Of a stretch of 64,000 nt of DNA, positions 1 through 12,800 are shown one piece after another. Origin of the DNA: Atherinomorus stipes (taxonomy: Eukaryota; Chordata; Actinopteri; Atheriniformes; Atherinidae); contig JALJCO010003983.1 in the NCBI GenBank assembly GCA_023101725.1, positions 425,001 to 489,000 on the forward strand. Reading direction: 5' to 3'. The notes beneath the pieces were generated by a model. That model was not told where the DNA came from, did no database searches, and saw only the letters and a program-made list of their open reading frames with translations. Numbering within the stretch: the stretch's first letter is position 1; each line of letters begins with the position of its first letter. The position numbers were made by a program, and so were the translations under genes.

Positions 1-3000
1 TTTATTAAATCATGATTTGAACTGCATATCTCTCAAATATAGTGTGATAAGCTATTGTAATTGAATTGTAACTTCTCTTACTTTCGGTTTATTTTGAACA
101 TCGGTCCAAGTAGGTTTACTCTTCATGCACACACAGAGTTACAAAAACAGAGCACACAGACTAGAGCCAGCAATTTGTTTCTCTAACAAGAACCAATAGA
201 TCACGATATAGGCCGTCCTCCCAGCGGTGGAGTCTTTAATGCTGGAGTCAGTAGGTTATCTCTGTGGGCGCCACACCTCCTTCTAAGTGCCAGCTTTATC
301 AAGTACAAGCAATTCTTCCTCTGATGTGGTTGTGGATGCAGGAGATGGGCCCTAATGGCAACACTTCATCAACCTCACAGAGGATGTAGAGGGAAACTGC
401 AGCCTCTGATGTCAGATAAAGATGTTGACACTGTATGGTCACTATTGGGTTAAAGCCTGCAGTGAACCACACCTAATGTATTTTAGAGCTTGTTCTCGTC
501 AGATCTTGGAAACAGCCCACCACCATATACAAACAGGATGTGATGCAAAAGCTTCGAGCCCTGTAGTCATCGAAGCAAGGACAAGCAGTGTCCCAGATAA
601 TGTGAAGAGCAGCGACACAGAGAAGGGACGTAAATGATATATGGTTTGTCATCTTCAGGCATTAAGCATGTCTCTATATATGGCCACAAGGGGACACAAC
701 AACATTATATGAATCGGGGGATGAAGGGTCTCAGTGAGTTCTGCATTCCTCAAAAGCAGAAAAATACAGTCAAACAGAGTCAAAAACAAACAATGGGGAA
801 AACTTGTCTGTGGAAAATAGCAATTCCTCCTATTTTATTTAGCAAATCAAGATCCAGTTCCTCCGTCTGAATCAGCGCTTTTCAGGTGCTCATAAGTAAA
901 ATAATCCACAACAAAGATGACAAAAACTTGTACTGTTGTCACCTATGGAATGTAATGAGGTTTCATCTGCTTACATGAGCGATGAGGGCAAAACCAAAGC
1001 CCCATCTTACCCTGCCAAATGCCTCAGTTTCTCCAAAAGGGACCACATATGACCAAATTTACATCTGGAAGCCAAGTACTGTACCGAGGCCTGTCCATGA
1101 CCATGATTATCCACTTGACATCTTTATCGTTTTGTGGAGGAGATCCGCTTGGACAGAACTAGAGACAGAAAATCAGAGTGCCAAAGTGGCCCCACAGTGC
1201 TACTGTGGGATATCAGAGTTTTGTGTTGAAATAATTAGCCTGCTTAGCTGCCATCTGGGCTCTGGTTGCTGGTGTGTGGCACAAGCCAGGTGCTTCATGG
1301 GTATTACCACAGAGAGACATACAGCAGATGCTCATGGGTAGATCTACCCACCTTGGCACAGATTTGGATTCAGCTAATCCCCACACAAATCTGAGAGAAA
1401 ACCACAAAGGGGAATACAGACAGGGCTGGTTTGAGGACAGCTTCTTGAAGCACGCCCATTAAAGGCTTTAAAGCAATTACACCAGTCAGTGTAGCCAAAT
1501 TCAGTAAAGTGTGGATGAAGAGAAAAGTAAACTTCCTATGAATAGTGAACATTTCTGTTTGGATTAACTCAGCATCCTTGCAATCAAACCCAACAAAAAT
1601 CTATGAAACTGCATTCTGCTCACAAACAAATCTGAGATAACTCCTCTTCATTCGACATAAAACACCAAACCAATCAACAGCCTTATCTGTTAAAAGCAGG
1701 TGCCATTTAATTGCTGCAATGCCACTTCACAGCTTAAAATCTGAGGTCTAAACATTTTTGAGTAGTTCAGTAGGCTAGTAACTTGATAAGGCCCCTGGAT
1801 TTACTCGATGAGGTAGAAAGTTCCTGAGCAAGCAGCAGGCATGTGGTTGTTGTTCCCTGAGGGCTGGGAAACTGTATCTGCCCTGAAGGAGCATCCTCTT
1901 TGGTAAGCACTTCTTATCCAGGCCATCACTGCAGGCCGATAGCAGCAGGGTAATATCCAGTAACTGCAGCTTTATGTGCGATCCAATACTTGGATCAATC
2001 TCTAGGACAGGAGGATTGCCATTAACCCCTGAGATCTCTCTCTTTCGCTCTTGTTTCGCTTTCCTGTTGTGAATCTTTTCTTCTCTTGATGCTGTAGCAG
2101 AAATCGGGAAATCATTTTGAAGAAGGAAAGACTGCTCTTTATATACATCCTTAACAAGAAGATTCCCATCACTCTGCTTTGAATAACATGGAAACATACC
2201 ATTTAAAATATGGGTTGAAGGTCAAAATATGTTGTAGATTTAATCCAAAATTGTAACTTACACATTTTCTTCAAAGCCTTCAAATATAAAATGAAGTTTG
2301 ATAAGGGGGAACTGAGTAAATGTTAGAGTGAATACACTCCACTATGTCCATGTGTAGGAGTGTGTATATGTTCTGTTGTATTGGGAGGTGAAATGGCGCA
2401 CAAGTTTATATTTCTGTATCCACTTACATGTATGTGTGTATTCAAGCGTGTACGTGCGAGTACGAGGAAGCTAGAAAGAGAGTTAGCAAGAGAGGTGGTG
2501 TGAGGAGGAAATATGCTGTGGGTTTGAGATTTTCTTTGAAACTCCTGGTACTTTGGGGAGTATTGCCTCTACATACTTTCCCATGTGACTGAAAGAAATA
2601 AAACTAGACTGAACCCTATAGAGCATTTCTTTCACTCTCGCTGAATATAAATGGAACGTTACTGAAATAAATGTAATGAACAATAACCCTCTCATTACGA
2701 AGATAATGCTATTGGCAACAGGTGACATTTTCAGATTGATTAAGCAAATGAAACTTTGAATATGGATCATTGCAGATATATATTATTTGTCATTGTTTTG
2801 TAACTTCAGACAAATATTAGATTACAGTTTGACATGTTTTACATTCTACATTGTCATTATTATCTTACACTTAATTAGACAAAGATAAAGATGAAACTTA
2901 TGCCCATGTGATACAGATATAACTTTGTCACTGCAATGACTTGAAAAATTGTAATATTTGAATCTTAAATTACTTCAATGTAGAATATCAAAATTGAACA

Positions 3001-6000
3001 GAATCAAACTGAGGAAATATTAACAGATGATGCTTTATATATTTTTGCTTTTTTTGTATCATACATATTTTATACAGATATAAAGATAAGTTCCTCATCA
3101 AGCAACAGTAAACCATTAGTGTATAATGACAGTAGTATTTAGCATTATCAACACTGATATTTAATTTTTCTTTTTTTTTTGCCAGGACACAGAAATGACA
3201 TTAACAGAAACAACATATCTTTGTAGTGAAGTGAAACTTGCCACAAATATTCTTTTTTTATTTCATTTTACAGTATTAATCTACAGTAAACTGGAAAACA
3301 GTGCACGTTGTATCTAAAAATCAAGAGGTTTAAATATAACCACAAGTTTGACAAGTATAACTTACCTTTTGTTTCTTTTGTTTTCTCAGAAGGGTCAAGA
3401 CCCCAAAGCTGGATTGCAGGTGTAGAACAGGAAGGTTGAAGACATCCTCTCTTTTCCACAGAAACACCAGAGGTCACGAAGAAGCTGGCTGTGCCCGGCA
3501 ACATCACAGTCAAAGGCTTGGGTGCAGGATAGCTGTCCGGGGTGGGTTGCCGGCCGGTCTGCAGAAAGGGCTGGTCAACTGACCCAGCGGCAGAGACGAG
3601 GGGACAGGCACACGGGGAGAGGAGCTGAGCAGGAGTGGGCTCTGCTGGAAGGCTTTTTCGCCTCTCCTTCCCTGAATGAAAGCAATCCCTATGAGTGAAT
3701 GGGTAATGAGAGACTGGCTCCTGAGATTTTAGCTTTCTTAATCATGTTCATAATTAATTCAGGAACATTGATAATTTCATTACATTCTTTTTGTCTTATC
3801 AATAAATGATGTGCCTGCACTTTTGGTCTTGTGTATACGGGAGAGAGGGAGGAAGAGAGGGAGAGAGGGACAAGAGAAGTAATACTGCACTAAAAGCACA
3901 GGAGATGGAAAATGATACAAACAGGGAAGTGGTAATTATAATCTTTGACCAAGCCACTGGAAGCACAATATGAAGTCAAGTGGCTACAAATAATTAATAA
4001 GGCCTCCTGGTGTGTGTATGTGAATGTGTGTGTGGTGAGGAGCAGGGGGAGGGCGAGTGCTGACAAATGTCTGTTGAACAGTATTTCATGGGCCCTCTAA
4101 ATGGTTAGTCTTAAAAAGAAAAAAAAAAAAAAAAAAAAAAAAAAGAAGAACCCCCTGACAAACCTTGCTGTGTTTTCACAAACATAACGTTATACACTGC
4201 TGCTAATACTCTCACCTTTAATCCTCACCTTTAAAACAGGGCTAGAGGGTGGAGGATGCCTGTGTATTACTGCCCTTCAGATCCAATAAGGGCTCAGGTT
4301 TCAGAGACAGTGCACTGTAGCAGTTTTTTAAAAGACCACACTCCTCCCTCCCTTCTCTCCTCTTCACGTGCCCTCTGTCAGGTCAAGAAAAGAAAAAGAG
4401 CAGAGCCATATTCTATCTTGTGGAACATATAGTTTCCAGTTACTTGGCAGCAAGAATAATGAGATAATATGCATTTTTAATAGTTAATCCTCAGAATATT
4501 CAATAACCTTCCACCTCTGTACATGCTGTGAGTCTGTGCGCTATCAATCGAACTTTCTGCTTAAAACTGAGCTGAAAATAGAATAAGGGGAGGGCACAGG
4601 GAGGAAAAAATGGCTGTAATGGATATCCCTGTTTCCTAAAAATGCTGTGATGATGATCGAGTCTGAGGAAGCCTCAGACTCACAACCCTTCTCTTTTTTC
4701 TCCCAAACACGACAAGATGAATGGGTTTGAGCAGCATAATCTGACAGTGAGTGATTGACTGCTCTGTCAAAGGTCTAATCTTCTACCAGAATAGTCAAGT
4801 AGGCTGTTTATTCTGATCTTTTGCAATGTAAAATAATTAATCTTTATTAACAAAGGTATTAAAAACAGCATATGTGTTCAGAATTTGTGTCAATATTGCT
4901 GCCTTTTTTTTTTTTTTTTTACCCATTACAATACAGACGTAACGGGTATATTGCCAGGATTTAATTTGTGACAAAAATAATCTGTCAGATAATTCCTGCA
5001 TGAAACTGGGATGATTTGACCATAAAGCAGTGCTCTTGCACAATTGAAAGGCCATGTGATTTCTGTCTTTTCTAATGGATTTCCAGCTCGTGACACACTA
5101 CAATATAGATTGGTAAAGCTATATGAGGCATTAGAGATTCAAGTACTTTATGTCCTATTTATTCCTTATGTGCCACGGGCTCCTGGTCTTGAGATATGAC
5201 CAGCTCAACACAAGAAACCTTTAATAAAATAAAAAAGTAAAAAGGGGAAAATAGAGATTTACAACTGGCCATTTTGACAGTAGACTTGATATAAGGTGTT
5301 CATAACAAGTTTTGCATTTTATTCTTGGTCCCCTCACACACATTTTAATCATATTTTATGTGATCTATGTATGCAGCACTCATCCTCTCTCTGTCACACA
5401 ACCTCTCCAATGTGTCTTTCTTAAACAGATTGCTACAATACTTGTAATGATGGTCCTTCCCAGCTGTTATGTAGGAGAGGGAAAGGGAGCAGCCGGCTCT
5501 AGTATTACCATAATACCCGCTCCTTCCCTCTGGTGTCCCAAGGGTCCATGTGGGGCTGCACAGGGATGTGGGGTAACTCTGCTGTGGTAGGGACTCAACT
5601 GGCTGCCGGTCCTGGAGGCTGTGTGTGCGTCTGTGTGTGAATATGTGTGACTGTGACAGGGCTGAACCTGCCTGTGGGCGATGTAATAAAAGAGCCACAC
5701 TCTGCTGGTAGTGATGGTGGCACTGCTGCTGTAGCGGCAGAGGAGGGGATAAATATAAAGCAGGCCTGCATGAAGGAGACGGCCCTCAAGTCACCGCCTG
5801 ACTTACATCCTAATAATTAGACCCCTTTCCAATAAAACAGGGATTTGTAGCCATGCATCTCTTTTACTTGTGTTTGATACTGCAGTGGGCGAGATGCATG
5901 ATCTGCTGCAGTAACTGGGTGAAGAGGCCGCTTTGAGAGGATTAAATTCCAGTAATGTTGGAAGAAGATCAAGAGCACCTACCCAATTTACTTCCTGAGT

Positions 6001-9000
6001 TTTTATACATCAGAAGAAATTTGTACCAGCAATGAATTTACATTTACCAATTGTCTAATATGTCTGAATTTTTTTCTCTATTAAACTTGTTTATGTTGAA
6101 GTAAAAGAAAACAAAGCTTTCCAGTTAATGCATTACTATGAAGTCTATTGTACCATTATCCTTTGCACAGTCACACACACTTTCCTGCACTGTTTGTGAT
6201 AGTGTCTAATCAATAGATGAGCCATGCAGGTTGCAATTGCATGTTATCTTAAACCTCCTAATGTGCCCTGGCACACTCTTGTATTATCCTCTATTCAACA
6301 TTACATCTTTGGTTCTTTTGTCAAACTTTCAGAAAAAGTCTAATATTATTGAGCTTTGTGGTACACACCAAATGTTGCATTTAATTTGTTGCCTTTTTCT
6401 TTCTTAAGAAAAAAATACACCAGACAGATTTGAGACACCTTTGTATTTTTCTTGTCTTTTGTGCTACCTGTGAGTTAATTTGTGCCTCACTGAATAGTGC
6501 TTGACAATTGCCAAAAGCATGAGAAGAAGATATACTTGACATGTAGAGGCAGGTGGAGATGGTGTGTAAGAGAGGGAAGGTCTGGGTGGGGTGGTGGTCC
6601 AGGCAGGGGGTATCAGGCTAATTAAAGCAAGCACTTGTCAGAGATTAAGCCTTAAACAGAAAAGGTCATCTGAGCACCAGAGCACAGTGTTTCACTGCTG
6701 TGCTCTTAGGGCAGTCTAAACCTTTCCAAGCTAAATGGTAAAGATGCTATTTGCTAGAGAAGGGGGAGGGGATTGAGATCCCAACCAGTGACAAGACTGA
6801 CACTCGGGTCATTGGTTCTTTACTGTCCATTACACATGCTGGTCAAATATGGCAATCGGTGTCATTTAGGGATGAAAAATAAGTACTGGGCGAGATCAAT
6901 AGATGCAGCCGTCTGTACCAACTGTGATTAATTGACTGTCATCAATTAATGACTGGCCTGTTGCAAAGCAATGCAATCTCAGAGGGACAATGGGTATTTC
7001 TTTCATTTTGTTCTTATATTGGTTATCTTAGGGGGAAATTTTGGTGGAAAAAATTAATTAATCACTTGAGCGACAGTTTGCTGGTTTACTGGGGCACACT
7101 GGAAAGTATCTCTGACAATATCTTGTATGTCAGGTGTTCTTTGAAGACATTTGCAATATTCAGAGGAACGTATGCTTGAATGAAAGCTTGCACACATCCA
7201 CATTGTTTTTTTTTAGTCCATCAGAAATAGTTAAAAATATATGAATATATTCTTGCCTGTATAAATCTGCTGCTCAAAAAGTCTGCATACATTACTACAT
7301 TCTCATTATGCAGGGATAATAAGTAGTTACGCTGAATGTCATAGAGACTGATGCAACATTTCAGTCTCACAGTAACTTATTAAACTTAAACATTTGATTA
7401 AGTCCATTTACTTTGATCATTCTCTTGAAACCACCTATGGTATAAGAAATATGTGAGAACAAGAGGTGGGCTTTTTATCTATTCAATAGGTCAGTGAAAA
7501 CAATGAAACAAGTGCTGGTGATGTTTTTAAACTGGAATCGGAGTACAAGGTTATTTTGCAGTCAGTCAATTCTAATTGTATTAGATCCCGAGAAGATGTC
7601 CTGGTTTGAGACACGATGAAGCACAGGACATGCAGCTTTAGATATGAGTGATGGCCCTGGAAGGTTAAACTGTGGTAGAGATGTAATTTGAAATATTTTT
7701 AGTGGGTTTTATGCTAATAGAGCACTTTGTATTGTTATTCATAAATTACATCATTTACCACAGACAAAGCTTGCAAAATAATAACAGTGTAATCTTCTTT
7801 ATGGGAACGCTTTGAATTATTGACAGTGATATTAGTGGCTTTGCAACCACATTTTCTCCATAAGACCTACTCACTAAGTCTCAGTCTGCTTCAAGTTTTG
7901 CCAAAAGTTTGCTTTGTGAAAAATACAAAAGACTTGACTCGAAGAAAAGCTATATTTATTCACAAGGCAGCCCAAATAGAGAACAACTGTATGCTGCTGT
8001 GTGGCTGCAAATATATTTATCTATCTGATTAAACCCTTGAAAACTCTTATAGGGCTATATTTTTCTTGTTTTAAAATTAGTTTCCAGCATAGTCTGTGGC
8101 ATGCAAATCACTGTTTAATTTTAGGGTCTCTCTGGATAACAGGTTCATACTGATTTCAGATATTTTATCAAATCTGATACCTGACTTTTGCAATGGTAAC
8201 TGGATGATTCAGCACAGCTTTAAGTGTATTGTTTTTACTTCTGTGTTCATAATTAAAACCGTCTTTACTCAAATCCTGATCACAATTGTAACTTCAAGGA
8301 ATTCATTTAAACTTTTATAATGTTTCTCTGTATTGAAAATGCAAATTCCTGCAGTAATAGCAGAGGTTGCAGTGAGAGAGAACCGCATCCATCCAAGAGT
8401 ATCAGGACCCTCATTTTCAACGTCACTTCTGGCACCTTTTGAGTGTCAGGCATTTTCAACTTTAGATATGGCATGTCAAGTTGTAAAACGGTTAAGGGGA
8501 TAGGACTAAAGTGCAGGAAAGAGTTAGCTTTCTCTCACACTTCATAGTGTGAACTTTTTACCACTCTTATTCTAAATAATTTATGCTCCTGCGGCTAAGC
8601 TATTGAGATCCCAGCAACTGGTGCTTCTGTATAAGGATCTTAATAATTTAAATGAATAAGTGGAAAAATTAGGGTTGTGATCACAACATTCTCCAGTTAG
8701 CAAGTGAATTCTGTGTGTATTTAACAAACAAACATACATACAAACAAACAAACAAACAAACCATCCGACCAACCAAGCTTTTTTTTTAAATTTAATTTTT
8801 AAATTTCATTTATTCAATCCAAAATTAATGCCATAAGATTCCGCAGTAAACAGTGTGGAGTTTTCTTACTTTCTTTCTTTCTTTTTTTTTTTTTGCGTTG
8901 GCAAATGTAAATATTTTTGGTCATTTTCGCTTTCCGTAGTTGGGAGACTCGTCGCTTTTAACGGTTCCTTTCAGGGTGGGAAATTTGTACCCCCCTCTGT

Positions 9001-9037
9001 GGAAGTAGACTGTTTCTACTGGGAACTTAAAGTAACC
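1..9037. other. Non-coding 5' flank of obi1
   Basis: I see no gene in this stretch. The open frames are short, overlap on both strands, and resemble no protein family I know. The DNA is AT-rich and mostly unique, with an A-run at 4119-4144, a T-run ending at 4920 and a CAAA repeat near 8725-8760. More complex, less AT-rich stretches occur near 5700-5960 and 6530-6780 and could be regulatory, but nothing in them is diagnostic. The obi1 promoter should lie within the last few hundred bases before 9038. I see no TATA box there, only a pyrimidine tract at about 8870-8893. Confidence 0.6.
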
Positions 9038-9109
9038 ATGGCTCTTAACTATCAGACATCGACTCTTTCTCTAACTCTGCCAATTTCATGCCAGATATGC
9101 CTCGGAAAG
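9038..9109 (+). CDS. obi1: obi1 coding exon 1
   Basis: It encodes 24 residues, [20 protein letters not shown] then CLGK, including the first RING zinc ligands C18 and C21. The donor at 9110 reads GTAAAT. Intron 1 is only 199 bp. The start choice rests on the good Kozak context and on the strong match of this N-terminus to vertebrate OBI1. Confidence 0.92.
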
Positions 9110-9850
9110 GTAAATGCTACCGCGTTTTTAGCGATTATGGTCCGGCACTGTGAGGAAGATAAAGTTTTACAGGGTATAAACGGATGCTTTGTAACTGAAA
9201 CTTTGCTACACCACCCGTTAAAAGTGGCAACTGTCTCTCGATGATTCACGCTCTATTCCCCGGTATGGCGTGACCACAACGAAGCCCTTCATGTTTTCAT
9301 CTCTGCAGGTCCGGCAGCCGGTCATTTGTGCCAATCACCACGTGTTCTGTTCAGCCTGTATGGAAATGTGGTTAAAGAAAACCAGCCAGTGTCCCACCTG
9401 CAGAGTCCCCATCACTGCAGAGAACCCGTGCAGGGAAATAATCGGTGAGTAGCTGCACATAAACAGGGGAAAGCAGATACGTAGCAGATATAAAGAGGAG
9501 ACTTATCTCCCAGTGCAGTCACCATGATGTATGACATGAAGACTTTTCATGTTCGCAGAGCAGAGAAATTTTGGCACTTGTAATCTACCAAGTTGGGATA
9601 TATTGCTAATCAATTTTTTTTCTGACTAAATTGTTTGTTTCTTGTTATGCATTCAAAACAGATATGTTGATCTGAAGTTTGGAATATTCTTTCCCCATGT
9701 TTTACCCCCAAACAGCTGTGTTATTTCCCAGGAAACAACCAGCCTGTGACCCATACAAGCAAAGATAGCTAGCTGTGACATCCTTCTAACGGTGATTATG
9801 AAAAGTATGCCTAAAAGTGTTAGCAGAATAGTGGTTTTAGATCTTTATAC

Positions 9851-9893
<43 letters not shown>

Positions 9894-12800
9894 ATGTAAC
9901 GATTACCAATAAAATGATTAACTGTGATAAAATTCCCAACGATTAGTAATGCCAATGAAGATAAAGGTGATGTGCTCACTGGATCAAAGCCGTGAGCAAA
10001 GTTCCAGGTGCTCTTCAAACTTGTAAGGCCAAAAACTTGATAAAGAACAGAAAAAGTTGAGGCACTCTAGACTTGCTGGTAGTTGTTTTAATTTATATCA
10101 ACGCACCTACAATTTTCGGCCTTGCAGCGTTCATCAGGGTTAACACGAGCACAGGTGCAAACTCCCCTTAAATGGATGAGGGATTATGTGATCACAATCA
10201 TGTGATAAAGAAAAAAAATCATACAATGATATATAACAAGCTTCAATATAGAATGTCTTAGTGTAAGAAGATTCAATGGCAATAAAAAAAAAGCTGAAAA
10301 AATGCATTTGTGCTATATAAAAGCAGATTAGAATACAGTAGCAAGTTATAAAAAGTTACAAGAAGAGACACACTTATAGTGACCCAGAGGGGGATATACA
10401 GTATGAAGCCTAAGTCAAAATACAACAATAATGAGAGGCAATGGTCAAAATCATGAGGCATAAATCAAAATATAAAAATAATGAGAGGCAATAGTCAAAA
10501 TCATGTAGAGGAGCCTGTCCTTAAAGGAAAGGGGAAAAATCTATCTCCTCGTTGATACCTGGATAAGACACGGCCTTAAGACGGTCAATCCAGAAAGTTT
10601 CTCTACGGAGGAGTTGTTGAAGTCTGTCACCACCTCTCGCATGTGGTGGAACCACTTCAATAACCATAGCCTTGAGGGAGTTGGGGCTGCTGTGGCCGGC
10701 TTGTTTGTAAGGTTTAGCCATAGCATAAAGTAAGTTTTGAGTTGTAATGGCATACTTGTGTTCAGCCAGTCTTTTCTTGAACTTCCTTTTAGTACGGCCA
10801 ACATAGAAGCATCCACATTCACACTCCAGTCTACAGTATAGACCACATAGGTAGTGTTGCAGTTTGCAAAGCCCTTAGAGTTGTATACATGTTGAGAGAA
10901 AAACATCTTTAAATGAATCAGTGCGTATAACATTGGAACAATGGCTGCAGTTTCCACACCTTAAGGTACCACATTTTGAGAAAGCCGGGTTTTATGTTTC
11001 TGAGGGCGTAGTGAGCCTTTTACAAGACAGTCTTTGAGAATAGTAGCCCTCCTGAAAGCACACATAGGGGGATCCTGGAAAACTGGTTGAAGTGTAGGAT
11101 CACATGACAAAATACTCCAGTTATTCAGAATGATGCGCTTAATGTCATAAGAAAGATGTCCGAACTGTGTAGAAAAAAATGTCTGTGACTGTCGATAAGG
11201 TTGTGGTGCTCCCTTGTTAAGAAGGTCCTTTCTGTCCATGGTCTTAGCCTTATTCAGAGCTTGGTTCAAATTACTCTCGCTGTAGCCCTGGGTTTTAAAG
11301 CGATAGTGCATATCTCTGGCTTTAGAGTCAAAATCCTCCAGACTATCGCAGATTCTGCGGAGTCTTTGGAACTGTCCATATGGAATGTTGGAGATGAGGG
11401 GCTGTGGGTGGAAGCTGTCGGCTCTTAAGATGGTGTTTCTGTCACTAGGTTTGCGGTAGATGGTAGTGTGCAGCCGTTGCTCAGAATCAACAGAAATCAT
11501 GAGGTCCAAAACACAAATAGTAGTCTCACTGTACTCTAGGCTCAACTTAATATTTTTATTGGTGTGATTGTGGTAGAGGTGAAAGTTCTTTAGTTGCTCC
11601 TCAGTACCATTGAAAATGAAAAATAAAGGCATCTATGTAGCGCCCATACCATAGTATGCAGGGTAAAAAAGGATTACTGGAGCACGTGTCTTTCCTCCCA
11701 TAGGCCCATAAAAAATCCAGCGTAGTTCTGTGCATATGCAGCTCCCATGGCTGTACCCTTAACTTGTTGATAAAGTTGATCCTGAAACATAAAAAAACAG
11801 TTTTTTAGGGTCCAGCTGTTGAGGGAAGCTAGAAAATCCCTAGGGGGGAAGGAGGTCATGGTGTTAGTTCTTAGAACCAAAAAATGTTTAAGGGCTTCAA
11901 GTCCCTCCTCGTGATCTCTATTAGTGTACAAGGCCATAACATCCATCGTAACATGAGTGCCTCAACTTTTTCTGTTCTTTATCTAGATTAGTAATGCCAT
12001 TTCAAGTTTTTATTATCGTTAAAACCGTGATTGATTACTGCACTTTGAAAAACTCCCTGTGATGCTGGTTATTGCCTGGAAAAGCAGCAGCAGTCCCAGA
12101 TTGCATTATCTAATTTATGAAAACATGGTGGAAAGCAACAAAGGCTCCCAAGTGGACAGTTTTGGAGATTTTTTCCCCCTTTAAAAAGGACAAAGTAGAC
12201 ATTGAGACCCATTTTTGGTATTATTAAAGATGGGGGGGGGGGGGGGGGGGGGTGTTCAACAATACTGCGATTATAATGATTACCGTGATCATTAATTCAC
12301 GATTTAGTTTGGTACTTCAGTGCCACTGTTCAATATTTTTTCGAAACAAAAAATACATTTATTTTATGCCTTTTTTAAAATCTAGACGTAAATGTGCAGT
12401 CATATCTGTTATGTTCCCACCTTCCCACCAATGTAGTTAAGCATTATGTGGCCCCTCCGTCATACCGTTATGCTTTTGCCCATGCTTACCATCATTGTCA
12501 TACTTAATATTAAAACCAAAGTGGCTCCAAACACCAGATTTGAATGATAGGGGAAGAGATTTTGGGTATGATTGAGGCAATAGCCATGTTGCAACAAGCT
12601 AACTTCTCATTGTCTCACTAACTTGAGTGAATGCATGTGGGAGCCTAGGCAGAGTAGTCGAAAGCAGATCCACTGAGTTTTCAACACAAAGCTTATTGTC
12701 AGAAGACAAATTAATAATGAAAATAAAACTTTATTGTTCAATACAGTGCTCTCAGTTTGGTACACACTGTTGGATAATGTTTGATATTGTTACATGTATT

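Noticed and set aside
1775..2197. 140-codon minus-strand frame upstream of obi1
   Set aside because: No domain, no splice context and a competing overlapping frame. Its length is compatible with chance.
8855..9244. Frame reading through obi1 exon 1 into intron 1
   Set aside because: It contains the true exon 1 (9038-9109), but the upstream extension has no OBI1 similarity and the donor at 9110 ends the exon.
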